Source of the DNA: Betaproteobacteria bacterium
Lineage (GTDB): Bacteria; Pseudomonadota; Gammaproteobacteria; Burkholderiales; Burkholderiaceae_C
Reading direction: 5' to 3'
Length of the DNA: 64,000 bases
Assembly: GCA_016716535.1 (NCBI GenBank)
Contig: JADJWD010000007.1
Coordinates: 186,001 to 250,000, forward strand
Shown here: in pieces, positions 9,145-22,866 of the stretch
Numbering within the stretch: position 1 is the stretch's first letter
Layout of the letters: every line of letters starts with the position of its first letter
Notes under the pieces: model-generated
Database searches by the model: none
Seen by the model: the letters and a program-made list of their open reading frames with translations, nothing else
What the model was told of the DNA's origin: nothing
Program-made: the position numbers and the translations under genes

Positions 9145-10467
9145 ATGCACGGTGAGATGCCCCCGTTCTCGCGCCGCCCGGCGGGCGTAGCCCAGCCCGC
9201 GCGCCGGCGCCTCGTGATGTCGCTGGCTGCCGCGGGGCTGGCGCAGCCACTCGCTGCACGCGCGCAGTTCCGCGTCGAGATCGCCGGCGTCGGCGCGAGG
9301 CAGGCGCCGATCACGATCGCCACGTTCCGCGACGAGTCGCTCGCCGGCGCGCCGTTGTCGCAGGTGATCCGCGCCAACCTCGAGCGCAGCGGCGTCTTCC
9401 GCCACGTGCCCACCGACGAGCCGCTGGACGAGCGCAGCGTCGTGCGGCTGCCCGACTGGCGCGGGCGCGGCACCGACGCGCTGGTGGCCGGCAGCATCGC
9501 GCGGCTCGCCGACGGCCGCTTCGACGTGCGCTACAAGCTGTGGGACACCGTCAAGGGCGAGGAGCTGCTCGCGCGCAGCACCGCCGTGCCTGCGGCCGAC
9601 CTGCGGCTGGCCGCGCACCGCATTTCCGACGAGATCTACCAGCAGCTCACCGGCGAACGCGGCGTCTTCGCCACGCGCATCGCCTACGTGGTGAAGGCGG
9701 GCTCGCGCTACACGCTGCACGTCACCGACGCCGACGGCGAAGGCGGCCACATCGCCCTGGCAAGCCCGCAGCCGATCATCAGCCCGGCCTGGAGCCCCGA
9801 CGGGCGGCAGCTCGCCTACGTGTCGTTCGAGGACCAGAAGGCCGTCATCTGGGTGCAGGACCTCGTCAGCGGCAACCGCAAGCGCGTCGCCAACTTCCGC
9901 GGCAGCAACAGCGCGCCGGCCTTCTCGCCCGACGGCCGCACGCTCGCCGTGGCGCTGGCGCGCGAGGGGCTGACGCAGGTGTACGCGATGCCCGCCGGCG
10001 GCGGCAACCCGACGCGGCTGACGCAGAGCAACGCCATCGACACCGAGCCGATCTACAGCGCCGACGGACGGCACATCTACTTCGTCAGCGACCGCGGCGG
10101 CGGCCCGCAGATCTACCGCATGGGCGCCAGCGGCGGCGCGGCCGAGCGCGTGACCTTCGCCGGCAGCTACAACATCAGCCCCACGCTCAGCCCCGACGGC
10201 AAGACGCTCGCGTTCATCACGCGCCAGAACGGCGCCTTCCGCGTCAGCGTGCAGGAGCTGGACACCGGCGCCGTGCGCCAGCTCTCCGACACCAGCGACG
10301 ACGAACGCCCGAGCTTCGCGCCGAATGGCCGGTTGATCGTCTACGCGACGCGCGTGCGCGGTGCCGACGTGCTGATGACGACGACGCTGGACGGCAAGAT
10401 CAAGTCGCGCCTGATCGTCAGCAGCGGCGACGTGCGCGAGCCATGCTGGGGTCCGTTCGGCCGTTAA
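9145..10467 (+). CDS. tolB: Tol-Pal system beta-propeller protein TolB
   Basis: Periplasmic TolB couples the TolQRA inner-membrane motor to Pal for outer-membrane constriction at division. After a signal region (RRRLVMSLAAAGLAQPLAARA) comes the N-terminal alpha/beta domain, then a six-bladed propeller with repeated blades such as SPAWSPDGRQLAYVSFE, APAFSPDGRTLAVAL, EPIYSADGRHIYFVSDRGG and SPTLSPDGKTLAFIT. The start is uncertain: ATG at 9145, 9157 or 9217 are all in frame; 9145 is used, but the two Arg residues before the hydrophobic core could also form a Tat-like signal. It is followed by pal and cpoB, as in most proteobacteria. tolQ, tolR and tolA are not in the window. Confidence 0.92.
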   Translation: MHGEMPPFSRRPAGVAQPARRRLVMSLAAAGLAQPLAARAQFRVEIAGVGARQAPITIATFRDESLAGAPLSQVIRANLERSGVFRHVPTDEPLDERSVVRLPDWRGRGTDALVAGSIARLADGRFDVRYKLWDTVKGEELLARSTAVPAADLRLAAHRISDEIYQQLTGERGVFATRIAYVVKAGSRYTLHVTDADGEGGHIALASPQPIISPAWSPDGRQLAYVSFEDQKAVIWVQDLVSGNRKRVANFRGSNSAPAFSPDGRTLAVALAREGLTQVYAMPAGGGNPTRLTQSNAIDTEPIYSADGRHIYFVSDRGGGPQIYRMGASGGAAERVTFAGSYNISPTLSPDGKTLAFITRQNGAFRVSVQELDTGAVRQLSDTSDDERPSFAPNGRLIVYATRVRGADVLMTTTLDGKIKSRLIVSSGDVREPCWGPFGR

Positions 10468-10617
10468 GGCCGCTAGGGCCGCAAGGTCTGTCGCCGACGC
10501 GACGGTCCGCCCGCGGCGCGCGGGCTTGGCGTTTCTCCGAACATTTCGCCATCGAACCTTTTCCGCGGCATCATGCTCATAACGGGCGTGATCCATCAGT
10601 TTTCGACAGGAGTGCCC

Positions 10618-11196
10618 ATGAACCTGAAGACCTCCACCCGTAGTGCAATGGCCCTGCTGGCCCTGGCCGGCGTACTCGTCGCCTGCGACTCCACGCCGAT
10701 TGCGCCGGACAAGCTGCCCGTCGTCGAGAACCGGGCCACCGGCTCGGCCGGCACGTCGACGGCGCCCGGCACCGGCGGCAGCGCCGGCGCCACGCCGCAA
10801 TCGCAGGTGGCCAGCGTCGACCTGACGCGCAGCTCCGCCGCCGGCGGTGCGGCGCTGTTGGCCGCACCGAGCCAGCGCGTCGTCTACTTCGACTTCGACA
10901 GCTTCGCGATCAAGGACGAGTACCGCGCGCTGATCGAAGGCCACTCGAAGGTGCTCTCGGCCAATCGCGACCGCCGCATGGTGATCGAGGGCCACGCCGA
11001 CGAGCGCGGCGGCCGCGAATACAACCTCGCGCTCGGCCAGAAGCGCGCCGAGGCGGTGCTGCGCACGATGACGCTGCTCGGCGCCGCCGACCAGCAGCTC
11101 GAGGCCGTCAGCTACGGCGAGGAGCGCCCCGCCGCCGCCGGCAGCGACGAAGCCGCCTGGGCCAAGAACCGCCGCGCCGAGCTGAAGGACAAGTGA
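10618..11196 (+). CDS. pal: Peptidoglycan-associated lipoprotein Pal
   Basis: Outer-membrane lipoprotein that binds peptidoglycan and TolB. The signal peptide ends in a lipobox LAGVLVAC. A low-complexity Gly/Ser/Thr/Ala linker (about residues 35-75) leads to an OmpA-like domain starting with VVYFDFDSFAIKDEY and containing GHADERGGREYNLALGQKRAEAV, the diaminopimelate-binding signature. ATG at 10618 is preceded by GACAGGAG, a good ribosome binding site; an upstream in-frame ATG at 10573 has none. Of the genes shown it lies directly after tolB (150 bases) and its stop overlaps the next gene. Confidence 0.95.
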   Translation: MNLKTSTRSAMALLALAGVLVACDSTPIAPDKLPVVENRATGSAGTSTAPGTGGSAGATPQSQVASVDLTRSSAAGGAALLAAPSQRVVYFDFDSFAIKDEYRALIEGHSKVLSANRDRRMVIEGHADERGGREYNLALGQKRAEAVLRTMTLLGAADQQLEAVSYGEERPAAAGSDEAAWAKNRRAELKDK

Positions 11197-11198
11197 TC

Positions 11199-12038
11199 AT
11201 GACGTCGTCGCGCACCGCCCGCATGTCTTCCATCGCCCGCGTGGCCGGCGCCGCTGCCGGCGCGGTGGCTGCGCTGGCCATCGCCTGGCCCGCGCAGGCC
11301 CAGCTCTTCAAGGACGACGAGGCGCGCAAGGCGGTGCTCGACCTGCGCGCCCGCGTCACGCAAAGCGAAGAGGCGGCCAAGGCGCGCGAGACCGAGCTGA
11401 CGACGGCGCTGACGCGGATGAACGCGCAGCTCGTCGAGCAGATCGGCGCGATGCGCCGCAGCCTGCTCGAGATGAACAACCAGCTCGAGACGATGCGCGG
11501 CGAGCTGGCGACGATGCGCGGCAACAACGAGACGCTGCAGCGCGACGTGGCCGAGCTGCAGCGGCGCAGCCGCGACATCGGCCAGACGCTGGACGACCGG
11601 CTGCGCCGGCTGGAGCCCGTGAAGGTGACGATCGACGGCCGCGAGTTCGCCGTCGACCCCGAAGAGCGCAAGACCTTCGAAGACGCGATGGCCGTGATGC
11701 GCGGCGGCGACTTCGAGCGCGCCGCCGGCTCGCTGGCCAACTTCCAGCGCCGCTATGCCGGCAGCCCGTACACGAACCAGGCGCGCTTCTGGCTCGGCAA
11801 TGCCCTGTATGGCAAGCGCGACTACAAGGGTGCGATCGACGCCTTCCGCAACTTCGTCGCCGGCGCGCCCGACCACCCGCGCGCGCCCGAGGCGCTGCTG
11901 GCGCTGGCCAACAGCCAGGCCGAGACGAAGGACAACCGCGGCGCGCGCGCCACGCTGCAGGAGCTGATCAAGACCTACCCGGCCTCGGAAGCGGCGCAGG
12001 CGGGCAAGGACCGGCTGGCCAGCCTGCCGGCGCGCTGA
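11199..12038 (+). CDS. cpoB: Tol-Pal accessory protein CpoB (YbgF)
   Basis: Periplasmic protein that coordinates peptidoglycan synthesis by PBP1B with Tol-mediated outer-membrane constriction. A signal peptide ending near AWPAQAQ is followed by a long coiled coil (about residues 35-130, rich in E/R/L/Q heptads) that trimerizes. The C-terminal half has TPR repeats, visible as FEDAMAVMRGGDFERAAGSLANFQRRY, ARFWLGNALYGKRDYKGAIDAF and EALLALANSQAETKD. The pal stop overlaps an in-frame GTG at 11193; ATG at 11199 is chosen as start, and ATG at 11223 is also possible. Length matches the family. Confidence 0.9.
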   Translation: MTSSRTARMSSIARVAGAAAGAVAALAIAWPAQAQLFKDDEARKAVLDLRARVTQSEEAAKARETELTTALTRMNAQLVEQIGAMRRSLLEMNNQLETMRGELATMRGNNETLQRDVAELQRRSRDIGQTLDDRLRRLEPVKVTIDGREFAVDPEERKTFEDAMAVMRGGDFERAAGSLANFQRRYAGSPYTNQARFWLGNALYGKRDYKGAIDAFRNFVAGAPDHPRAPEALLALANSQAETKDNRGARATLQELIKTYPASEAAQAGKDRLASLPAR

Positions 12039-12055
12039 GGGTCCAGTTCTTCGAA

Positions 12056-13171
12056 GTGACCGAAGCTGAACTGCCCGGCCTGGTGCACGGCGTGCTCTGG
12101 GCCGGGTTCGCGCTCGGCGCGCTGTTCGGCGCCGTCGCGCAGCGCACGCACTTCTGCACGATGGGCGCGGTGGCCGACATCGTGCACATGGGCGATTGGC
12201 AGCGCATGAGCATGTGGCTCGTCGCCATCGCCACCGCGATGCTCGGCTTCAATGCGCTGGTCGGCGCCGGCCTCGTGCAGGCGCGGCACAGCATCTACGC
12301 GGCACCGACGTGGCTGCCGCTTTCCAACCTCGCCGGCGGGCTCGCGTTCGGCTTCGGCATGGTGCTGGCGTCGGGCTGCGGCAGCAAGACGCTCGTGCGC
12401 ATCGGCGGCGGCAGCCTGAAGGCGGTGGTCGTGTTCGCGGTGCTGGCGATCGCCGCCTACGCGACGCTGCGCGGCCTGCTCGCGGTGTGGCGCGTGGCGA
12501 CGATCGACACCATCGCCGTGCCGCTGCCGGCCGGGCAGGACCTGCCGTCGCTGCTGGCGGCCGCCGGTGTGGGGCCGGTGCGCACGCTCGCGCCGGCGCT
12601 CGCGGTGGCACTGGCGCTGGCGCTGCTCGTCTTCGTCGCGCGGCGGCCCGAGGCGAGGCAGCCCGACACCTGGCTGGGCGGCATCGGCGTCGGCCTCGCC
12701 GTGGCCGGCGGCTGGTGGGCCACCGGCCACCTCGGCCACGTCATCGAGCACCCGCTGACGCTCGAGGAAACCTTCGTCGGCACGCAGGCCGGGCGCATGG
12801 AGTCGCTGACCTTCGTCGCGCCGTTCGCGTACACGGTGGACTGGCTGATCCTCTTCAGCGACACGAACCGCGCGCTGACCTTCGGCATCGCCAGCACCGC
12901 CGGCGTCGTGCTCGGCTCGGCCGCCGTCGCGCTGGCGCAGCGCACCTTCCGCTGGGAAGGATTTGCCGGCACCGAGGACACCGCCAACCACCTCGTCGGC
13001 GCGCTGCTGATGGGCGTGGGCGGCGTCACCGCGCTCGGCTGCACGATCGGCCAAGGCATCACGGGCCTGTCGACACTGGCGCTCGGCAGCTTCGTCGCGT
13101 TGGCCGGCATCGTCGGCGGCGCGGTGTTGGCGCTGCGCTACCAGGCGTGGCGGCTGGAGCGCGTGGCTTGA
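12056..13171 (+). CDS. YeeE/YedE-type sulfur-compound permease
   Basis: Polytopic inner-membrane protein of 371 residues with two YeeE/YedE half-repeats. The first carries QRTHFCTMGAVADI and ASGCGSKTLVRIGGGS; the second carries ALGCTIGQGITGLSTLALGS. These paired glycine/cysteine motifs line the thiosulfate conduit in characterized members, so transport of thiosulfate or another reduced sulfur species is likely. About nine to ten hydrophobic segments are visible. It starts with GTG at 12056, 18 bases after cpoB. The following tcdA start overlaps its stop, but sulfur transport has no obvious link to tRNA modification beyond operon structure. Confidence 0.85.
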   Translation: MTEAELPGLVHGVLWAGFALGALFGAVAQRTHFCTMGAVADIVHMGDWQRMSMWLVAIATAMLGFNALVGAGLVQARHSIYAAPTWLPLSNLAGGLAFGFGMVLASGCGSKTLVRIGGGSLKAVVVFAVLAIAAYATLRGLLAVWRVATIDTIAVPLPAGQDLPSLLAAAGVGPVRTLAPALAVALALALLVFVARRPEARQPDTWLGGIGVGLAVAGGWWATGHLGHVIEHPLTLEETFVGTQAGRMESLTFVAPFAYTVDWLILFSDTNRALTFGIASTAGVVLGSAAVALAQRTFRWEGFAGTEDTANHLVGALLMGVGGVTALGCTIGQGITGLSTLALGSFVALAGIVGGAVLALRYQAWRLERVA

Positions 13172-14043
13172 TCACGGAGGAAGCCGACCTCGAGCGCCGC
13201 TTCGGCGGCCTGCGCCGGCTGTACGGCGACGCCGCTTATGCGCGGCTGCGCAGCGCCGCTTTCGCCGTCGTCGGCCTGGGCGGTGTCGGCTCGTGGGCCG
13301 CCGAGGCGCTGGCACGCTCGGGCGTCGCCGAACTCGTGCTCGTCGACCTCGACCACGTCGCCGAATCGAACATCAACCGCCAGGTGCAGGCGACGACGGC
13401 ATCGCTCGGCCAGGCGAAGGCGCAGGCGCTCGCCGAGCGCATCGCGCTCATCCACCCCGGCTGCCATGTGCACGCGGTCGAGGAGTTCGCATCGCCCGCC
13501 AACTGGCCGGCGCTGCTGCCGGTGCCGGTGGATGGCGCCATCGACGCATGCGACCAGGTGCGCGCCAAGGAGGCGCTGGCGCGCTGGAGCATCGAGGCCG
13601 GCGTGCCGTGCATCGTGGCCGGCGCCGCGGGCGGCAAGCGCCGGCCTGAGGCGGTAGAGGTGGCCGACCTCGCCGACGTGACGCACGACCCGCTGCTGGC
13701 GGCGTTGCGGCAGCGGCTGCGGCGAGCGGGGGTGATGGCGAAGCCTGCTTCGACGAAGAAGGCCGCGGCGAACAAGGTTGCGGCGAAAGCGGGCCTGCTG
13801 TGCGTCTTCTCGCGCGAACCGGTGGCGCTGCCCGCACGGGCCGCCAACGCGGCGGGCGAGGCCGATGCCGAAGCCGGAGGGCTGCAAGCGTGCGAAGCGC
13901 CGAGCCCGATCGACGGCAGCCTCAACTGCGCCGGCTACGGCTCGAGCGTGATGGTCACCGCCACCTTCGGCCTCGTCGCCGCCAGTGCAGCGGTTTCGCA
14001 ACTGCTGGCCGCCCCAGCACCCGCCCGGGCGCGGTGCGCGTGA
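13168..14043 (+). CDS. tcdA: tRNA threonylcarbamoyladenosine dehydratase TcdA (CsdL)
   Basis: E1-like enzyme that uses ATP to cyclize t6A37 of ANN-decoding tRNAs to ct6A. The N-terminus RRFGGLRRLYGDAAYARLRSA and the nucleotide-binding FAVVGLGGVGSWAAEALARSG match the family, followed by the SNINRQVQA loop that binds ATP phosphates. Start is TTG at 13168, overlapping the permease stop; no better start is visible. A Lys/Ala-rich insert (about residues 190-212, STKKAAANKVAAKAG) is longer than usual, making the protein 291 residues against about 270. The two tRNA-Lys genes just downstream carry U36 anticodons and are typical ct6A substrates. Confidence 0.88.
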   Translation: MITEEADLERRFGGLRRLYGDAAYARLRSAAFAVVGLGGVGSWAAEALARSGVAELVLVDLDHVAESNINRQVQATTASLGQAKAQALAERIALIHPGCHVHAVEEFASPANWPALLPVPVDGAIDACDQVRAKEALARWSIEAGVPCIVAGAAGGKRRPEAVEVADLADVTHDPLLAALRQRLRRAGVMAKPASTKKAAANKVAAKAGLLCVFSREPVALPARAANAAGEADAEAGGLQACEAPSPIDGSLNCAGYGSSVMVTATFGLVAASAAVSQLLAAPAPARARCA

Positions 14044-14053
14044 TCCGAGCCGC

Positions 14054-14059
14054 TATACT
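14054..14059 (+). promoter_or_regulatory. Candidate -10 box for the tRNA-Lys genes
   Basis: TATACT lies 17 bases before the first tRNA base, with a G/C-rich stretch between -10 and the tRNA resembling a stringent discriminator. No clear -35 can be picked in the preceding GC-rich tcdA end. Confidence 0.45.
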
Positions 14060-14076
14060 GCGCGGCTCTACGGGCC

Positions 14077-14152
14077 GGGTCGTTAGCTCAGTCGGTAGAG
14101 CAGCGGACTTTTAATCCGTTGGTCGCAGGTTCGAATCCTGCACGACCCACCA
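14077..14152 (+). tRNA. tRNA-Lys (anticodon UUU)
   Basis: A complete 76-base cloverleaf. The acceptor stem GGGTCGT pairs with ACGACCC, the D-arm is AGCTCAGTCGGTAGAGC, and the anticodon stem GCGGA/TCCGT encloses CTTTTAA with TTT at 14110-14112. The T-arm is GCAGGTTCGAATCCTGC, and CCA is encoded at 14150-14152. Confidence 0.97.
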
Positions 14153-14218
14153 CCGGATTCACAGTCCGGGCAAAAACGATCGGTGCCGGCGTCGAGCAAG
14201 CCGGCCGCAGCGATCACA

Positions 14219-14294
14219 GGGCTCTTAGCTCAGTTGGTAGAGCAGCGGACTCTTAATCCGTTGGTCGTAGGTTCGAATCCTACAGGGCCCACCA
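14219..14294 (+). tRNA. tRNA-Lys (anticodon CUU)
   Basis: A second complete 76-base cloverleaf, 66 bases after the first. The acceptor GGGCTCT pairs with AGGGCCC, the anticodon loop is CTCTTAA with CTT at 14252-14254, and the T-arm is GTAGGTTCGAATCCTAC with encoded CCA. Body sequence is nearly identical to the neighbour, so the pair arose by duplication and anticodon change. Accessory genes begin just after its 3' end. Confidence 0.97.
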
Positions 14295-14371
14295 CCTTCC
14301 CTCGTCGCGATAGGCGCATGCGCGGCTCACGCCGCCAGGGCGAACCGCTCGTCGCCGATCGGCTTGATCTT

Positions 14372-14566
14372 CTAATCGCCCCTGATCTTCTTCACCAGCG
14401 CCGCGCCGGTCAGCAGTTCGAGTTGCGCTTCGATCCGGATGACGCGCGCCGTCAGGTCCTCGATACGCTGCTGCTGCACCTTCATCGCCTCGGACTGACG
14501 ATCGACCTTGTCCTCGAGCTTGATCATCGAGGTGAGCGCCGCCCAGACCTTGTCGGTGACGCCCAT
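14372..14566 (-). CDS. Small coiled-coil protein, unknown function
   Basis: A 64-residue protein beginning MGVTDKVWAALTSMIKLEDKV. It continues with a heptad-like QQQRIEDLTARVIRIEAQLELL segment that should form a coiled coil. No signal peptide or membrane segment is seen. Its ATG overlaps the stop of the upstream ribbon-helix-helix-like gene (ATGA), so the two are translationally coupled. I have the impression of similar pairs in other Burkholderiales but know no function. Confidence 0.6.
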   Translation of the reverse strand: MGVTDKVWAALTSMIKLEDKVDRQSEAMKVQQQRIEDLTARVIRIEAQLELLTGAALVKKIRGD

Positions 14567-14871
14567 CAGGCCACCTTGCGCGTGCGCGTGGGCTGTCTGG
14601 CGGCCTTGGCCTGCATCGCGTCGATGCGCCGGTTGCTGGCCTCGATGAACGCCAGCGCGTCGTCGATCGACGCGGCGGCGCGGTCGGCAGCGGCCTTGGC
14701 CGCATCCGCCAGCGAGGCCAGTTCGGCATCCTGCTCGCGCGACTGGTACTCGAAGGCGCCGCGGCGCATCAGCTCCGAGACCGGAAGCCCGAGTCTCCTC
14801 GCCTTCGCGGCGATCGCCTTCTTGTCCTTCGCCGTGGCCTGGACCACGATCCGTTCGATTGCGGCAGCCAT
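14566..14871 (-). CDS. Ribbon-helix-helix-like small protein with helical tail, unknown function
   Basis: A 101-residue protein. The first 40 residues (ERIVVQATAKDKKAIAAKAR then LPVSELMRRGA) read as a beta strand followed by two helices, like CopG/Arc-type DNA-binding or relaxosome accessory proteins. The rest is an Ala-rich helix (ADAAKAAADRAAASIDDALAFIE) ending in a basic tail. It is the first gene of a two-gene unit with the coiled-coil protein and begins 13 bases beyond the PemK-like remnant. A DNA-binding or antitoxin-like role is possible but not demonstrated. Confidence 0.6.
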   Translation of the reverse strand: MAAAIERIVVQATAKDKKAIAAKARRLGLPVSELMRRGAFEYQSREQDAELASLADAAKAAADRAAASIDDALAFIEASNRRIDAMQAKAARQPTRTRKVA

Positions 14872-14883
14872 GTGCTCACCTGA

Positions 14884-15146
14884 TCAGGATGGCCGATTGT
14901 AGATGGACATCCCATGTACATGCGAGACCGCGGTCCACTCGGTCGTGAACGGCAGGTCGAGGTCGAACTTCGTGTCGTAGCTGAGGCCCGCCGCTTCGTA
15001 GGCGGCGGGGTTCCTGCCACACAGGATCGAGAACTCGCCTCGGTGCAGCGTGGTGGTCTTCTGGCTCGTGCCGTAGGCCACACGCACGGTGAGTGGCACC
15101 AGACGATGTCGCCGGCGGTGGGCTCGGCCCCCCAGCGCGGCGTCAT
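14884..15146 (-). pseudogene. PemK/MazF-type toxin remnant
   Basis: From 15146 the frame reads MTPRWGAEPTAGDIVWCH, the N-terminal strand of a PemK/MazF-like family. The reading then shifts by two bases into VRVAYGTSQKTTTLHRGEF followed by AGLSYDTKFDLDLPF, the conserved central part of the same family. Roughly thirty residues between the halves are absent. The C-terminus stops early after TEWTAV, where members I remember go on for about 30 more residues. The gene is therefore internally deleted, frameshifted and 3'-truncated. Its ATG overlaps the stop of the preceding short frame, the usual antitoxin-toxin arrangement. Confidence 0.6.
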
Positions 15147-15283
15147 GCGGGCGCCACCTCGAGCAGGCTCGAACGCACCGACTGCTTCTTGCCCTGGGGC
15201 GCCCGCTTCCTGATCTGCCGCATTTGAGCGGCCGTCAGCGGCGCGTCGTCGGCCTCGTACTGCGGCAGCAGCCTGACCGCCAT
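15143..15283 (-). other. Short open frame upstream of the PemK-like remnant, possible antitoxin fragment
   Basis: Encodes MAVRLLPQYEADDAPLTAAQ then MRQIRKRAPQGKKQ, 46 residues, ending with an ATGA overlap onto the toxin remnant. The frame stays open upstream to 15412, but that part lies inside the DUF2478 gene. Composition looks protein-like and its position is that of an antitoxin, yet it matches no antitoxin family I recognise. It may be the 3' end of a truncated gene. Confidence 0.35.
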
Positions 15284-15302
15284 CTCGTGCAGTGCCGGCA
15301 GT

Positions 15303-15873
15303 TCAACGCAGCGACCGCTGCACCCACTTCTCCACCCCGCTCTCCTGCGCCACCAACTCCGCCGCCGCCCCGCCAGTGAACCGCCGCCAATCTTCCAGAT
15401 ACCTCGGCGCAACGGCGGTGAGCAGCGGCACGTCTTGCGCCATCAGCTCGAGCAGCTCGGCGCGAAAGCCGCCGCCTTCGGCTTCGAGGCGGCCGAAGCG
15501 GTTGCAGATGACGAGGTCGGGCGCTTCGGTGGCGGCGCGGCGCAGCACTTCGCTGGCGCGCGCAAAGCCCTGCGCGTCGCCGCGGCAGGCGGTGGAGTCG
15601 GCGCCGAGCGGTTGTGAGACGACGTACTCGTCGTCGGTGTTCACGTCGACCAGCACCATCTCGCAGGCGCAGCCTTCGCGGCCGCGCGGGTAGGTCATCA
15701 CGAGGCCGCGCACGCGCCGGCCGGCGCGCTGTTGCCGTCGGGCGACCGTGACGAGCAGTTCGTCGAGGTTGCCGCTGCCGTCGGCGACGATGGCCGCGGC
15801 GCGCAACGTCGCGGCCGCGCCGCCGCCTGCGCCCTCGCTCGCTTCGACGATCGCCTCTGTGTCGTCCGTGTCG

Positions 15874-15881
<8 letters not shown>
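15303..15881 (-). CDS. DUF2478 family protein (predicted NTPase-like)
   Basis: A 192-residue cytoplasmic protein. After an acidic N-terminus comes TLRAAAIVADGSGNLDELLVTVARRQQRAG, LVMTYPRG and LVDVNTDDEYVVSQPLGADSTAC, then APDLVICNRFGRLEAEGGGF and QDVPLLTAVAPRYLEDWRRFTGG. This pattern belongs to DUF2478, a family often found near molybdate uptake genes and related in fold to nucleoside triphosphatases; its activity is not established. A P-loop is not obvious at the N-terminus. The ATG at 15881 overlaps the end of the sensor-kinase gene, so it is co-translated with a signalling protein instead of molybdate genes here. Confidence 0.75.
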
Positions 15882-19428
<3,547 letters not shown>

Positions 19429-19523
19429 ATCCTAACGGACGTACTCTCCTACGTATTCACGCCCTGCGTTGGACCTAGGCGCCTGGGTGCATAACTCGCC
19501 CGATGAACGGGCACCGGCACTAT

Positions 19524-19575
19524 CCCGTACGGGCTGAGCCTCGTCGTCCGGATCGTCCTGAGGTCGAAGGGCTCG
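19524..19575. repeat. Degenerate dispersed palindromic repeat, two adjacent copies
   Basis: The segment holds CCCGTACGGGCTGAGCCTCG followed by CGTCCTGAGGTCGAAGGGCT. Both are variants, in one orientation, of the short interspersed sequence common in high-GC proteobacteria whose core reads TTCGAC(AAG)CTCAG..CGAACGG. It occupies the gap between the sensor-kinase start and the end of the glyoxalase-type gene. A related pair is found inside a coding sequence at 47937-47992. Confidence 0.5.
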
Positions 19576-19577
19576 TC

Positions 19578-20378
19578 CTACCACTTGTTCCGCAATTCGC
19601 GCAGCTTCACGAACACCGTCTTCGCATCCGGCTGCTCGGGCAGATCGGGGAACGCCTCGCGCAGCTGGGCAATGACGCCCGGGCTCGTCAGGCGGAAGAA
19701 GGTGTTGACGCGCTTCTCGTCGGCCAGCGTCATCACGCGCGCCGCCGCGGGGTCGTGGTCGGTCACCTCGGGCAGCAGCGCTTCGGCATCCGCATTCGCC
19801 GGCTCGCGCGCGAGCGTGAAGCGCAGGTTGTTCTCGATGTAGTCGTGGCCGGCGTAGACGCGGGTGTCGTCGGGCAGCTTCGAAAGCTGCTCGGCAAAGG
19901 TGGCGTACAGCAGCGCGGGGTCGCCGCCGTTGTGGCAGTTGCCGGCACCGGCGTTGAACAGCGTGTCGCCCGAGAAGATCGCCGGCGCCTGGCTGCCACG
20001 CGCGTGCGCGCGCAGGCAGATGTGGCACATCGTGTGGCCCGGCGTATCCATGCACTCGAGCTCGACCGACGTGCCGACGCGAATCACGTCGCCGGCTTTC
20101 ACGCCGCGGTCCATGCCCTCGATCTTGCCGCCCGCCTGATGGTGCGCAATCACCTTGGCGCCGGTGGCCGCCACGACTGCGGCGTTGCCGCCGGTGTGGT
20201 CGTGGTGCTCGTGGGTGTTCAAGAGCTGCGTGATGCGCCAGCCGTTTTTCCTGGCCACCGCCAGGCACTGGCCGTGGTCCAGCGGGTCGATCGCCAGCGC
20301 CTCGCCGGTCTCGGGGCAGGCGATCAGGTAGTTGTAGTTGCGGTAGCTGTTGCCGGTCCACAGGCGTTCGACGATCAC
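19578..20378 (-). CDS. gloB: MBL-fold hydroxyacylglutathione hydrolase (glyoxalase II type)
   Basis: Predicted to hydrolyse S-lactoylglutathione to lactate and glutathione. The metallo-beta-lactamase metal motif is THEHHDHTGGN, and further ligands lie in DTPGHTMCHICL, FSGDTLFNAGAGNC and YAGHDYIENNLRFT. This last phrase and the C-terminal helical part match glyoxalase II. Length 266 residues is normal. The start VIVERLWTGNSYRNYNYLI uses GTG at 20378, which suits the family N-terminus better than the long upstream extension. It is divergent from katG, so both neighbours are detoxification genes. Confidence 0.88.
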   Translation of the reverse strand: MIVERLWTGNSYRNYNYLIACPETGEALAIDPLDHGQCLAVARKNGWRITQLLNTHEHHDHTGGNAAVVAATGAKVIAHHQAGGKIEGMDRGVKAGDVIRVGTSVELECMDTPGHTMCHICLRAHARGSQAPAIFSGDTLFNAGAGNCHNGGDPALLYATFAEQLSKLPDDTRVYAGHDYIENNLRFTLAREPANADAEALLPEVTDHDPAAARVMTLADEKRVNTFFRLTSPGVIAQLREAFPDLPEQPDAKTVFVKLRELRNKW

Positions 20379-20520
20379 GGGCTGTGCTCCTCTGGGCGAT
20401 AAGTCGGCCGATGCTATCGCCGTCATTGAGACGCTTGCCTTGAGCGCCGATGCCCCTGTCAGCGAGACTGCCTCGGCGATCCGCAGCACAGCAACACCCA
20501 ACCCGGGAGAGATACGCATC

Positions 20521-22794
<2,274 letters not shown>

Positions 22795-22866
22795 CGGTCG
22801 GCTGCCGCGGCCCATCGCGGCTTCGGGCAACATCGCCCGCACCGCATCCGAACGCAAGCCAACGCC

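Noticed and set aside
20379..20520. Possible OxyR site between gloB and katG
   Set aside because: ATA and CTAT elements are present but the spacing (11 bases rather than 7) and the missing partner half-sites do not fit the ATAG-N7-CTAT pattern.
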